DNA of 29,969 bases from JAFKKS01 sp039808325 (GCA_039808325.1 JBDHSU010000038.1:1-29969); one strand, 5' to 3'. Numbered from the stretch's first letter, positions 1 to 9,036 are shown. Program-made: numbers and translations. The notes: generated by a model from the sequence alone, not told the origin.

Positions 1-452
1 TGCGTGAGATCGGGAACGAGGTCCTTGATGACCGGCAGATTGTTGAGCGGATAGACCGACGCTGTGCTCGACGTCTCGGAAATAAATCGCGTACAGGCTA
101 GCCAATTCGTGCCATCGATGTTCATGGCGCACGAGCCGCAGATGCCTTCGCGGCACGATCGACGGAAGGTTAGCGTCGGATCAATCTCATTCTTGATCTT
201 GATCAGCGCATCGAGGACCATCGGCCCACAGGTATCGAGGTCGACTTCATAGATGTCCAGACGTGGATTCTTCTTTGCATCGGGGTCATAACGATAAATT
301 TCGAAGCGCTTCAGGCGTGTGCCTCCGCTAGGCGCCGCCCACGTTTTCCCCTTTTCGATGTGTGAGATCGGATCGACGCCCGCACGACGCGGAACGGGAA
401 AGCGCTTCAGAAGCGGATTGCGCCGGGTATCGCTGGATTGCGTTACAAGCAT
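1..452 (-). CDS. sdhB: Succinate dehydrogenase iron-sulfur subunit, N-terminal part (runs off the window)
   Basis: The 150 visible residues are the N-terminal half of SdhB, the subunit that carries electrons from the flavoprotein to the quinone site in complex II at the inner membrane. The plant-type [2Fe-2S] ligands are visible as C100, C105, C108 and C120 in the context SCREGICGSCAMNIDG. The block CGPMVLDALIKIKNEIDP before them is near-invariant in alphaproteobacterial SdhB. The [4Fe-4S]/[3Fe-4S] half lies outside the window. The ATG at 452 is preceded by GGAGG about 8 bases upstream. Relative to typical alphaproteobacterial SdhB the N-terminus is extended by roughly 20-25 residues. No sdhA lies upstream; a transposase remnant ends two bases before the start codon instead. 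Identification of the family is firm; whether this is the main or a second copy cannot be told. Confidence 0.95.
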   Translation of the reverse strand, partial: MLVTQSSDTRRNPLLKRFPVPRRAGVDPISHIEKGKTWAAPSGGTRLKRFEIYRYDPDAKKNPRLDIYEVDLDTCGPMVLDALIKIKNEIDPTLTFRRSCREGICGSCAMNIDGTNWLACTRFISETSSTASVYPLNNLPVIKDLVPDLT

Positions 453-454
453 CG

Positions 455-748
455 TCAGCCTCCGCGGGTTCGATTGGCGATTAGATCACCGAAACGCCGG
501 ATCTTTCCCGACCACCTACCTTCTGCCTCTCGGCGGTTCATGCAACCATATTTCTCATATCGATCGAGGGTTTTTTGCGCGTCGCGCGCTTCCTGCGGGC
601 TGATCCCGTGCTTACGGCAAAGCTCTTTCGTCTCGAGCCCAGCCTCGTGCTCCGCCAGCACCGCGATGATCTGCGCTTTGCTGAAACGGCCGGTAACTCC
701 CGGCAGCTTTTCGAGAGAATTTTCACAAGATGAATGACTAGTACGAAC
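455..748 (-). pseudogene. IS3-type transposase OrfA remnant without a start codon
   Basis: An open frame on the minus strand encodes a segment reading TGRFSKAQIIAVLAEHEAG, then LCRKHGIS. This is the helix-turn-helix N-terminus of IS3-family OrfA proteins. After GISPQ the usual FYRWK stretch is missing, but a KYGCM resembling the family KYGGM follows. The remaining C-terminus does not look like OrfA. There is no ATG in the homologous part and no OrfB, so this is a degraded fragment. The frame ends at 455, two bases before the sdhB start, and its last codons contain the sdhB ribosome binding site. Between this frame and the LysR gene at 910 I see only AT-richer spacer with no recognisable gene. 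Confidence 0.6.
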
Positions 749-909
749 TTAAAAATTTTGGAGACGTGTGTTGGCTCGGAAGGTGAAATGGAGGTCGAAG
801 GCTTGAGTCGCGGTCCCGATTGTTGGTTCAAAAGAACTTTCGTTTCGAAATGAAAATGGGCTAAGCTTGGCTAACCGAGGAAGCGGTTTCGTACCCTTAG
901 GACCTCCAG

Positions 910-1800
910 ATGAGGCGCGTACTTCCACCATTGAATCCGCTTCGGATGTTTGAATCGGCCGCGCGGCATGTGAGCTTCACGCGCGCGGCGGCAGAACTCG
1001 GTGTGACGCAGGCGGCGGTCAGCCGACAAGTCGCGGTTCTCGAAAGCTGGCTCAAGGTTCAGTTGTTCGAGCGCCGGCACTCGCAACTTGAACTGACAGA
1101 AGCGGGGAAGCGCTATTTCGCTTCGATCCACGACGTTTTCGACGTGCTCGATCAGAGTACGCGCGTCATTCGCCGTGAGCGCGCGTCGCGGCCGGTGAAG
1201 GTACGGGCTTGCGCGACCTTTACCAGGCACTGGCTGTTGCCACGGCTGCCGGCGTTTCGGGAGGCGTATCCCGATATCGAGGTCAGCCTCACGACCAGTG
1301 TCGGTTCCGCGATCTTCAACTTTCCCGACGTCGATGTCGCGATTTCGTTTGGGAGCGGACAATGGGAAGGGCGTAAGGCGAGCCGCGTTCTTGGCGACAG
1401 TTTGGCGCCGCTTTGCAATCCACGTAGGCTACCGTCGGACCGTTCGCTCTGCACTGTCGAGGACATACGCCATTTTCCTGCGCTGCAATCTCGCTACCGG
1501 ACCAGCGATTGGAGCGATTGGAGCGCCTTCACAGGCGTGCACATCGATCAACGGCGTTTCGTCGCGTTTGAGAGTTCTTCGCTCGCCTATCAGGCTGCGC
1601 AGGACGGTGCCGGCGTCGTCATGGGGCAACTGCGGTTGTTGGAGCGGGAGCTATCTTCCGGCGACCTGGTGCTGCCGTTCGACGCTATTCTCGAGCGCCC
1701 TCTCGGCTACTACGTGCTGGAGCGCGAGGATGCGCATCCAGATCGTCGCCGGAGCGCGTTTGTCGATTGGCTTCTCGACGCATCCGCGACGGCGCGCTAA
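910..1800 (+). CDS. LysR-family transcriptional regulator, GcvA-like
   Basis: A 296-residue protein of usual LysR length. The N-terminal winged helix-turn-helix covers about residues 8-65 (LNPLRMFESAARHVSFTRAA, then VTQAAVSRQVAVLE), in the form typical of the GcvA branch. An effector-binding periplasmic-protein-like domain follows from about residue 95. The start ATG follows AGGACCTCC. It ends 4 bp from the stop codon of the convergent oxidoreductase gene, so the two are probably not co-transcribed. LysR regulators commonly control a neighbouring gene, but they usually lie divergent to it. Here no divergent partner is present except the transposase debris and sdhB, so the target is unknown. 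Confidence 0.9.
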   Translation: MRRVLPPLNPLRMFESAARHVSFTRAAAELGVTQAAVSRQVAVLESWLKVQLFERRHSQLELTEAGKRYFASIHDVFDVLDQSTRVIRRERASRPVKVRACATFTRHWLLPRLPAFREAYPDIEVSLTTSVGSAIFNFPDVDVAISFGSGQWEGRKASRVLGDSLAPLCNPRRLPSDRSLCTVEDIRHFPALQSRYRTSDWSDWSAFTGVHIDQRRFVAFESSSLAYQAAQDGAGVVMGQLRLLERELSSGDLVLPFDAILERPLGYYVLEREDAHPDRRRSAFVDWLLDASATAR

Positions 1801-1804
1801 CGCC

Positions 1805-2914
1805 TTAGCGCCGCGGCCGTCGCAGTTGAGCTCCGGCCCAGACGCCCGGCCGCGCGCGTTCATACTGAAAACGGAACGGCAGCGTCTCGCCGAGTTCTTC
1901 CGCTGCATGCCAAACCCAGCGTGGATCGTCGAGAAAGCCCCGCGCGATCGCCACCATGTCGACCTGCTGCGACGCGATCGCGGCTTCCGCGCGTTGTGGC
2001 TCGACGATCAATCCTACGGCAACCGTGGCGATGCCTGCCTCGGCGCGGATGCGGCCGGCATAGGGGATCAAGTAGCCGGGCGAGGCAGGCAGGCGTGCAT
2101 GCTCCACGATGCTGCCGCTTGAGACGCAGACATAATCGCAGCCGAGCCGGCGCAACGCGGCCGCGACCTGAACAACGTCGTCGGGTTCAAGCCCGCCTTC
2201 GACCCAGTCGCAGCAATTGAGCCGGACCCCGAGTGCACGGTCGGCCGGCCATTCCGAGCGCACGGCTTCCACGACCTCCAGGGGAAATCGCATCCGGTTT
2301 TCGAGTGGACCGCCGTAAGCATCCGTCCGCTGGTTTGATAGGCCGGAGAGGAAGCTGTGCAGCAGGTAGCCGTGGGCGGCGTGAATCTCCAGTACAACCA
2401 AGTCGAGTCGCGCGGCGCGGCGGGCGGCCTGGCTGAAGGCCTCGCGCACGCGCCTTAATCCTCTCGCGTCGAGCGCTTCCGGTACGGGCCAGGAGGGCCC
2501 GAACGCCAGAGCCGAAGGGGCGCAGAGCGGCCATCCGCCCGCCCCCGGATGCATCGGCTTTCCGCCGTCGGCCGGATGGGAGAGAGACCCTTTGCGCCCC
2601 GAGTGGTTGAGTTGGAGGCCGAGCGGCGTATCGGAAAAGCTGCGGATATCGGCGATCAGCGACGCGAAGGCCCGCTCTTGCGCGTCGCTATGCAGCGCGA
2701 GATTGCCGGGATTGCCGTACCCCATTGGCTCGACGGCTGTAGCTTCTATCATTACCAGTCCGGGCCCGGATACGGACATGCTGCCCAGATGCTGCAGGTG
2801 CCATGGCTGCGGCAAATGTGCGACGGCACTGTACTGCGCCATCGGGGACACCATGATGCGATTGACGAACGAAACCGGCCCGAGGCGGACGGGAGAGAAA
2901 AGGTGTGACGCCAC
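1805..2914 (-). CDS. NADH:flavin oxidoreductase, old yellow enzyme family (YqjM-like)
   Basis: FMN-dependent TIM-barrel ene-reductase family. From a GTG at 2914 the protein is 369 residues and starts ASHLFSPVRLGPV, as family members do; the frame stays open to 3052, but that extra 46-residue extension does not look like the family. Visible signatures are PMAQYS near residue 25, LQLNHSGRK, the substrate-binding pair in EIHAAHGYLLHSFLS, and NQRTDAYGGPLENRMRF. The YqjM redox-tuning cysteine (C26) is alanine here, while Y28 is kept. Family members reduce activated C=C bonds or related electrophiles; the substrate here cannot be read. The gene stands alone, convergent with the LysR gene and divergent from the peptidase. 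No strong ribosome binding site supports the GTG, so the start is uncertain. Confidence 0.9.
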   Translation of the reverse strand: MASHLFSPVRLGPVSFVNRIMVSPMAQYSAVAHLPQPWHLQHLGSMSVSGPGLVMIEATAVEPMGYGNPGNLALHSDAQERAFASLIADIRSFSDTPLGLQLNHSGRKGSLSHPADGGKPMHPGAGGWPLCAPSALAFGPSWPVPEALDARGLRRVREAFSQAARRAARLDLVVLEIHAAHGYLLHSFLSGLSNQRTDAYGGPLENRMRFPLEVVEAVRSEWPADRALGVRLNCCDWVEGGLEPDDVVQVAAALRRLGCDYVCVSSGSIVEHARLPASPGYLIPYAGRIRAEAGIATVAVGLIVEPQRAEAAIASQQVDMVAIARGFLDDPRWVWHAAEELGETLPFRFQYERARPGVWAGAQLRRPRR

Positions 2915-3121
2915 GAAGCGATCTTTCGCGTTGCTCAAATTCGGAGTTGAACGGAATCGGGTTTTGCGCGGCGTTGCAACCGAGCAAGTGTAGGGCCGCC
3001 TCCTTACCCCAGCTTGGGCGGACCGACAATTTGTTGGGGTGGTCCTAAACACTCATCGGTTGCTGACGTCTCGCCGGAGATGGAAACTGCCTCGTGCCGG
3101 ATGACGGCGTCGGTTGGGTGG

Positions 3122-4894
3122 ATGGGCGAAGTGTCCGAAGAGAAGCCGTTGGCTGCGCTTTCCGTCGAGCGGGTGCGGGCGGACGTCGAACGCATCGGTG
3201 CCGAAATTCCGACGCGGCTGGCGGGCTCGGAAAACGGAAAGCGCATGGCGGAATACAGCCGCGATGCTTTGCGGGCGGAGGGGATTTCGGCCGCGCTGGA
3301 AGAGTTCCCCGGCCTGGTGAGTTTTCCTCACCAGGGTGAATTGCAGGTTATGGCCCCGCGCGAAATTGCGATCGAAGCGAACACGCTCGGCCACAGCCTG
3401 CCGACGTTGTCCGAAGGTGTGAGTGGGCTCATTATCGACACCCGCTCCGGCGCCGAAGCGGACTTTTCCGGCCAAGATCCTATCGGCCGGATCGCATTGT
3501 CTGAGCTTTCCTACCATCCGGCGCGGCACGAGAAGCAGCGGATCGCGGCGCGCCTCGGCGCCATCGGCTGCGTGATGATGAACTGGGGGCCGCCGGACAA
3601 CGCTGCCTTGCCATTCGGCTCGGTGAAGTCCGCATGGGGCAATCCGACGCCAGAGAACTTTCGCACGCAGATGCCCACCGTTCCGTGCGTCGGGATTTCG
3701 CGGAGTGCCGGCCTCGCATTGCGCGAGATGATTGCGCAGGGGCCCGTTCGTGTCCGCCTTCGCGCAAACGTCGAGAACGGGTGGCGCCCGGTGCATGTCA
3801 CCATCGGCGAGGTGCAGCCGGACGGTGCGGAAGATTTTGCCGTGGTCGGCGGGCATCAGGACTCCTGGCCGGGACCGCAGGCGACGGACAATGCCGCCGG
3901 CTCGGCGGTGATGTTGGAGCTGGCGCGGATATTTCACCGCCATCGCGACCAACTCCGGCGCGGACTCGTCTTCGGGTTTTGGACCGCGCACGAAACGGGC
4001 ACCATGGTTGGCTCGACCCACTTCGTCGACCGCAATTGGGATCGCCTGCGCGAGCATGCCGTGGCGTATCTGCAGATCGATCAGCCGGGGATCGCCGGTA
4101 CGACGGTTTGGGATTCACGTTCCAACGTCGAGCTTCGCCGCTTCCATCAAGCCGTCGAGAAACGCTTGGCGAGCGGTTATGCGCCGAGTTGGCGGCGCGC
4201 CGTGAAAAACGGCGACTCGTCCTTTTTCGGCATCGGCGTGCCGATGGTTCAGGGCCTTGGCACCTTCACGCCGAACGAATTGAAAGCGAGCGCGATGGCG
4301 ACGCTCGGCTGGTGGCATCACTCAACTGAGAACACGATCGACAAGCTCGACTGGGAGCGCATGGCCGTACATCTGCGCGTCTACGCCGGATGGCTATGGG
4401 AAATTTGCACCGCACCTGTTCTGCCGTTCGAATTCGTCAGCGTGGCCGACCAATTCGTCGAGAGATTGACGGTGCTGCAGTCGGCCGGCGTGCGTGTCGG
4501 ACTGGATGTGGCGTTGAACCGCGCCGAAGAATTTCGCTCTGCCGCAACGAAGCTCGACGCCGTGGCTGAGATGTGGCGCGGCCGTTACGCTGCGGATGAA
4601 ACCGATATGGGGCCGGCGCGCTTGCTAAACGGTTGTTTGAAGCGCCTTTCGCGCATCCTGCTGCCGCTCGCCAGCACCAGCATCGGCACATACGGCCAAG
4701 ATCCTTATGGCGACACCGCCCAGACGACCGTTTTGCCGGCCTTGTTCGATTTGCCGCTGCTGCTTCGCAGTGAGGTGGATGACGAGCAGCGCTATCTTCT
4801 TGAAACCAAATTCGTGCGGGAAAGAAACCGATTGGTCGACGGGCTTTCGGACAGCCGGCGGCTGGCGGAAGAAACGTTACGGCGGTTGAGTTGA
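3122..4894 (+). CDS. M28-family metallopeptidase with a C-terminal transferrin-receptor-like dimerisation region
   Basis: A di-zinc aminopeptidase/carboxypeptidase related to glutamate carboxypeptidase II. Using the ATG at 3122 (590 residues), the expected zinc ligands are visible: H245 in GGHQDSW, D256 in ATDNAAGS, E291 in HETG (preceded by H290), D320 in LQIDQPG and H399/H400 in WWHHSTENT. A protease-associated-like insert lies between about residues 70 and 200. The C-terminal 120 residues resemble the TFR dimerisation helices. No clear signal peptide is seen, so it is probably cytoplasmic. The frame is open from 3014, with alternative starts at 3080 and 3101; the 3122 start is chosen because the family-like sequence begins shortly after it. 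It heads the peptidase/Bug/SDR run, 100 bp before the M81 gene. The substrate is unknown, perhaps an acidic peptide or N-acyl amino acid. Confidence 0.88.
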   Translation: MGEVSEEKPLAALSVERVRADVERIGAEIPTRLAGSENGKRMAEYSRDALRAEGISAALEEFPGLVSFPHQGELQVMAPREIAIEANTLGHSLPTLSEGVSGLIIDTRSGAEADFSGQDPIGRIALSELSYHPARHEKQRIAARLGAIGCVMMNWGPPDNAALPFGSVKSAWGNPTPENFRTQMPTVPCVGISRSAGLALREMIAQGPVRVRLRANVENGWRPVHVTIGEVQPDGAEDFAVVGGHQDSWPGPQATDNAAGSAVMLELARIFHRHRDQLRRGLVFGFWTAHETGTMVGSTHFVDRNWDRLREHAVAYLQIDQPGIAGTTVWDSRSNVELRRFHQAVEKRLASGYAPSWRRAVKNGDSSFFGIGVPMVQGLGTFTPNELKASAMATLGWWHHSTENTIDKLDWERMAVHLRVYAGWLWEICTAPVLPFEFVSVADQFVERLTVLQSAGVRVGLDVALNRAEEFRSAATKLDAVAEMWRGRYAADETDMGPARLLNGCLKRLSRILLPLASTSIGTYGQDPYGDTAQTTVLPALFDLPLLLRSEVDDEQRYLLETKFVRERNRLVDGLSDSRRLAEETLRRLS

Positions 4895-4994
4895 GCGAGC
4901 AGGCGATGCGCGATTTATCGACACCCGCTCGTTTTCCATCGATCGGCGGGGCGCGGGACGTGACCTTGCGACGTGCCGAACCCGGAGTGCCCTG

Positions 4995-6515
4995 ATGGCG
5001 AGGATCGCGGTCGGCGGCTTTCATCACGAAACGAATTGTTTCGTTGAGCCGAAGACGGATTACGCCTACTTCAACCTTCGCCGCGACCGCCCGCCTCTGG
5101 TTCGCGGCGCCGATGTTTTCGACAATCTCAGGGGCGGCACCTTCGCGCTGGCCGGATTCATGGCTGAGATGGAGCAGGCGCATGACCTCGTGCCGTTGCT
5201 TTGGACCAGCGGCGGCGCCGGCGGTATGGTGACGGCGGACGCGTACGAGCGCATTGCGGGCGAGATGGTCGGGCGTCTTTCGGAGGCAGGCGCGGTCGAC
5301 GCGGTTTATCTCGATTTGCACGGCGCGATGGTGAGCGAGCCGTTCGAGGACGGAGAAGGAGAGCTTCTGCGCCGCGTTCGCGCGACGGTCGGCGCGGACG
5401 TGCCGATCGTCATCAGTCTCGACTACCATGCGAATGTAACGCCGGAGATGGTCGAGTATAGCGACGGGATTTGCGCCTATCTCACGTACCCGCATGTCGA
5501 TCGTGCGGACACGGGCATGCGCGCCGCGGCCGTTCTGCGGCGGCTCCTGCATCGTGGGCGGCCGACGGCGCGCGCCCTGCGCAAACTGCCCTTCCTGCTA
5601 CCACTGAATGACCAGTGTACCTTGGTCGAGCCCTCGCGCGGCATCGTCAAACGGTCGGTTGAAAATCGGGGAAACTTGTTGACCCTGGCCTATCTCGCCG
5701 GTTTCCCGCCTTCCGATCTCTATTGGTGCGGGCCGTCGATCATCGCGCATGGCTGGAACCAAGGCGAGGCCGATCGCGAGGCTGACGCTTTCATGCGCGA
5801 GATCGTCTTGCAGGAGGCGAACTTCGCGGTGCCGATGGTCAGCCCGGAAGAGGGCGTCGCGGAAGCCCGACGCTTGGCGCGTAACGCTAGCCGCCCGATC
5901 GTGCTGGCCGACACGCAGGACAACCCGGGATGCGGCGGTACGGCCGACAGCACAGGGCTCCTGCACGCTTTGATCGTCGCAGGCGTCGAAGACGCGGTGC
6001 TCGGGTTTCTTTGCGATCCCACCGCCGCGCAACAGGCACACGCGGCGGGAGAGGGGCAGACGATTCGTATCGCGTTGGGCGGGCATTCCGGTCCCGTGGG
6101 CGTGACGCCGCTGGAAGCCGACTATCGGGTGGAGCGTTTGGGAAGCGGCCGTTTCCGCACAACCGGAAAAGTCGTGGGCGGCAGGGACAGCGATCTCGGG
6201 CCGATGGCGCTGCTGCGCCTCGACGGCGTGCGCATCGTGGTCACGTCCAAACGCATGCAGGCGTTTGATCAGGCGCCGTTTCAACATGTCGGCGTCGAAC
6301 CGGCGCGCGAGAAGATTCTCGCGCTCAAGAGCACCTGTCATTTCCGCGCCGAGTTCGAGCCGCTGGCGGAAAAGGTCGTCGTCGTGATCGCGCCCGGCTA
6401 CTATCTCGCGGACCCTTCTGTCTATCCGTTCACCCGCTTGCGTTCCGGCGTAAGGCTGAAACCGCTTGGATCCGATCACCGGCTGCGAGCCGATCAACCC
6501 ACGAGGCCGTCATGA
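4995..6515 (+). CDS. M81-family metallopeptidase, MlrC (microcystinase C)-like
   Basis: 506 residues, the usual family length. The N-terminus IAVGGFHHETNCF and the block DAVYLDLHGAMV are hallmark sequences of the MlrC N-terminal DUF1485 domain. The zinc ligands expected from MlrC are visible as D143 and H145 in SLDYHANVTPEM and H167 in YPHVDRADTG. The C-terminal MlrC_C domain begins about residue 300 (IVLADTQDNPGCGGTADSTG). MlrC cleaves the linearised microcystin breakdown product, but most relatives sit in uncharacterised catabolic loci and hydrolyse unknown amide bonds, so 'microcystinase' should not be taken literally. The ATG is preceded by CCGGAGTG. Its stop overlaps the start of the following Bug gene (ATGA), suggesting translational coupling. 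Confidence 0.93.
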   Translation: MARIAVGGFHHETNCFVEPKTDYAYFNLRRDRPPLVRGADVFDNLRGGTFALAGFMAEMEQAHDLVPLLWTSGGAGGMVTADAYERIAGEMVGRLSEAGAVDAVYLDLHGAMVSEPFEDGEGELLRRVRATVGADVPIVISLDYHANVTPEMVEYSDGICAYLTYPHVDRADTGMRAAAVLRRLLHRGRPTARALRKLPFLLPLNDQCTLVEPSRGIVKRSVENRGNLLTLAYLAGFPPSDLYWCGPSIIAHGWNQGEADREADAFMREIVLQEANFAVPMVSPEEGVAEARRLARNASRPIVLADTQDNPGCGGTADSTGLLHALIVAGVEDAVLGFLCDPTAAQQAHAAGEGQTIRIALGGHSGPVGVTPLEADYRVERLGSGRFRTTGKVVGGRDSDLGPMALLRLDGVRIVVTSKRMQAFDQAPFQHVGVEPAREKILALKSTCHFRAEFEPLAEKVVVVIAPGYYLADPSVYPFTRLRSGVRLKPLGSDHRLRADQPTRPS

Positions 6516-7483
6516 CCGCATTCTTGACACGCCGCGCATTGCTCGCGACGGCGCTTGTCGCTCCCGCCTTATCGGCGCGTGCTCAATCGTTCCCCGATCA
6601 CCCGCTGAGGCTGGTGGTGCCCTACAGCGCCGGCGGCGGCACGGACGTCGTCGCACGGGCGATCGGCCGTGATATGGAAGAGACGCTCGGCCAGCCGGTC
6701 GTCATCGAGAACAAGACGGGCGCGAACACGGCGATCGCGGCGGACTACGTGGCCCGCTCCGAGCCGGACGGCTACACGATGTACTTCGCGGGCGCTTCGA
6801 GCCTCGTCGTGCCGCCGCTCGTTTCGCCCAAACTGCCGATCAGGCCGATGGATTTCGCGCCGGTCTCGCTGGTGCTCAAGCAGCCCTATGGGCTCGGCGT
6901 CAATTCCGAGTTCGCCGATAGCCTGGATACGATGGTCAAGAAGCTGCGGGCGGACCCCGACAAATACTCTTTCGGTCACACCGGCACGGGTGGGATCGGT
7001 CATCTTATCGGCGTGCGCCTGATGAACGCGACCAACACGAAAATGGTCTCGGTGACCTATCGCGGCTTTCAGCAGACGGTGATCGATGTCATCACCGGCC
7101 GCATCGCGATGACTTTCGAGGCGGTCAATAATTTTCTCCCTTTTGTGGCCGACGGCCGCGTGCGTCTGCTTGCGGTGTCCAGCGACAAACGTGTCCCGCA
7201 ACTTCCTGACGTTCCAACGTTCGTGGAAGCAGGCTATCCCGACATGGTGGTGGAGTCATGGATCGCGGTGTTTGTGCCGAAGGCTACGCCGCGTCCGATT
7301 ATCGACCGGCTCAATCGTGCGGTAGCGCACGCGGTCCAGAGCGAGAAGTTCAAGGACATGGCTGCCAAGGCGATTCAACAACCTGAGGCCGGTTCACCGG
7401 AAGACCTTGGGGCACTGTTGCAGAAGGATATCGACGTGTGGCGCAAGGTCATCGCGCCGCTCAATCTTCCAAGCAGCAATTGA
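6512..7483 (+). CDS. Bug-family (TctC) periplasmic substrate-binding protein, first copy
   Basis: 323 residues, the standard size. An N-terminal secretion signal with twin arginine (TRRALLATALVAPALSARA) is followed by the family opening LRLVVPYSAGGGTDVVARAI. The loop VIENKTGANTAIAADYVA, the segment YSFGHTGTGG and the C-terminal block PDVPTFVEAGYPD are all typical of Bug proteins. These capture carboxylates, amides or amino acids in the periplasm, usually for a TctAB-type tripartite transporter. No tctA or tctB membrane gene lies in the window, so this is an orphan binding protein. It overlaps the M81 gene by 4 bp and is 8 bp from the first SDR gene, so it is clearly part of the same operon. 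The ligand is not predictable. Confidence 0.93.
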   Translation: MTAFLTRRALLATALVAPALSARAQSFPDHPLRLVVPYSAGGGTDVVARAIGRDMEETLGQPVVIENKTGANTAIAADYVARSEPDGYTMYFAGASSLVVPPLVSPKLPIRPMDFAPVSLVLKQPYGLGVNSEFADSLDTMVKKLRADPDKYSFGHTGTGGIGHLIGVRLMNATNTKMVSVTYRGFQQTVIDVITGRIAMTFEAVNNFLPFVADGRVRLLAVSSDKRVPQLPDVPTFVEAGYPDMVVESWIAVFVPKATPRPIIDRLNRAVAHAVQSEKFKDMAAKAIQQPEAGSPEDLGALLQKDIDVWRKVIAPLNLPSSN

Positions 7484-7491
7484 GGGGACGA

Positions 7492-8247
7492 ATGGATCAG
7501 GTATGCGGCAAGACGGCAATCGTCACCGGGGCCGCGCGCGGCATTGGCCGCGCTATCAGCTTGGCGTTGGCGCGGCATGGGTTTGCAGTTGCCGTGATCG
7601 ACCTCTTGGAGGAGGCGCTCGAAAATACCTCACGGGAGGTGGCAGCACTCGGCGTCGACTGTGTCCCGATCATCGCTGATGTGTCTGACTACAAAGGAGC
7701 ACACACGCACTCCGCTGCGCTGGGCGAGCGTTGGGGGCGCATCGACGTTCTGGTGAACAATGCCGCCGTGCTGCAACCGAAGCGCATTCTGGAAATCACC
7801 GAAGCTGAGTGGGACCTCGGCGTCGCGGTCAACCTGAAAGGGGTGTTCAACTGGTGCCAAGCGGTCGCGCCGTTCATGCTCGAGGGAGAGGGCGGACGTA
7901 TCGTCAATATCTCGTCGGTCTCGGCCAACACTGGTCCTTCGCCGCATGCAGCCAGCCGCTTCGCCTACAGCGCGACCAAGGCAGGGGTCCTCGGCCTAAC
8001 GCGCGGGCTCGCACGAGAACTTGCTCCCAAGATCGCGGTCAACGCCGTCTGCCCAGGAGCAATTCTTACGGATCGCACGCGTGAAAGCTTCGCGCCGCAC
8101 ATGCAGCGTTTGTCGGAAACGATTCCGCTTGCCCGCGTCGGGACGCCGGAAGACATCGCCACCATCGTCGCTTTCCTTGCCACCGCCGAACCTCTGTTCA
8201 TGACCGGTGAGGTCGTGGATGTGGATGGCGGCGCCTGCATCAACTGA
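7492..8247 (+). CDS. Short-chain dehydrogenase/reductase (SDR), first copy
   Basis: Classical NAD(P)-dependent SDR of 251 residues using the ATG at 7492, which has GAGGGG a few bases upstream. A longer open frame from 7438 would overlap the Bug gene and is not needed. The cofactor motif TGAARGIG covers residues 12-19, VLVNNAA is present, and the catalytic residues are S142, Y159 and K163 (YSATK). An acidic residue (D, in VIDLLEEAL) after the second beta strand favours NAD over NADP. The C-terminus ends VDVDGGACIN, as in the FabG-like group. It lies in the Bug-SDR-SDR-Bug run, probably oxidising an alcohol or hydroxy acid derived from the imported compound. The substrate is unknown. Confidence 0.93.
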   Translation: MDQVCGKTAIVTGAARGIGRAISLALARHGFAVAVIDLLEEALENTSREVAALGVDCVPIIADVSDYKGAHTHSAALGERWGRIDVLVNNAAVLQPKRILEITEAEWDLGVAVNLKGVFNWCQAVAPFMLEGEGGRIVNISSVSANTGPSPHAASRFAYSATKAGVLGLTRGLARELAPKIAVNAVCPGAILTDRTRESFAPHMQRLSETIPLARVGTPEDIATIVAFLATAEPLFMTGEVVDVDGGACIN

Positions 8248-8260
8248 GCAGGGGACGCCC

Positions 8261-9022
8261 ATGGACCTCGATCTCGAAGGCCGGGTCGTCGCGATCACCG
8301 GCGCGGGCGGCGGCATAGGACGCGCTATCGCATTGCTGTTGGCCTCGCTACGCGCGCGCGTCTTCGTGGCGGACCGTTCGAGTGAGGGGTTCGCGGCGCT
8401 GAGCGCGGCATACCCGGACATTCGCACATGGGAGGTCGACCTCGTCGATCGCGCGGCGGCGGCGCGCTGGATTGCGGATGTCGAGCAGGCCGTGCAGATG
8501 CCAATCGCTGTCCTGGTCAATAATGCCGGCGGCTCGCTCGGCCAGGTGCCGCGCGACCTCACCGAAATTTCCGACGCGGACTGGGACAGTATCGTCGATA
8601 TCAACTTGAACGCCGTCTTCGCGCTCTGTCGCGCCGTAGCGCCCGGCATGCGTCGCGCCGGAGGCGGCCGCATCATCAATATCGGCTCACGGGCGGGATC
8701 GCACGCATCGCTGAACGGCGTGCAGGCCTACACCGCGGCGAAACATGCTCTCGCCGGGCTGACGCGACAACTGGCGGCGGACCTCGGGCCTTCCGGCATC
8801 ACGGTGAACTATGTGGCGCCGGGGCTCGTCCGCACCAATCCGGCGCGCGACCGACAGTGGGAGAATTACGGGGAGGCGGGCCGGAAGGCGATGCTCAACC
8901 GCATCGGCCTGCGCCGGCTCGGCACCGCGGAGGACATCGCCAAGGTAGTCGCCTTCCTCGCTTCGGACCTCGCAAGCTTCGTCAATGGTGCTGTGCTGCC
9001 GGTCGACGGCGGTCTGACTTAG
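8261..9022 (+). CDS. Short-chain dehydrogenase/reductase (SDR), second copy
   Basis: A second classical SDR of 253 residues starting at the ATG at 8261, 13 bp after the first and preceded by AGGGGA. The glycine motif TGAGGGIG covers residues 13-20, VLVNNAGG follows, and the active site is S143, Y157 and K161 (YTAAK). VFVADRSS with an Asp after beta strand 2 suggests NAD preference. It diverges visibly from its neighbour in the catalytic region and the substrate loop, so the pair is not a recent duplication and the two may act in sequence or on different stereoisomers. It ends VDGGLT and is 14 bp from the second Bug gene. Confidence 0.93.
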   Translation: MDLDLEGRVVAITGAGGGIGRAIALLLASLRARVFVADRSSEGFAALSAAYPDIRTWEVDLVDRAAAARWIADVEQAVQMPIAVLVNNAGGSLGQVPRDLTEISDADWDSIVDINLNAVFALCRAVAPGMRRAGGGRIINIGSRAGSHASLNGVQAYTAAKHALAGLTRQLAADLGPSGITVNYVAPGLVRTNPARDRQWENYGEAGRKAMLNRIGLRRLGTAEDIAKVVAFLASDLASFVNGAVLPVDGGLT

Positions 9023-9036
9023 GAAAGGATTGAGAT

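Noticed and set aside
3020..3045. GGACC and GGTCC arms 16 bp apart upstream of the M28 gene
   Set aside because: Only five matching bases per arm and no match to a known operator; too weak to call a regulatory site.
4995..6515. Calling the M81 gene a true microcystin-degradation gene (mlrC)
   Set aside because: mlrA, mlrB and mlrD are absent and M81 proteins are widespread in unrelated loci; only the family can be supported.
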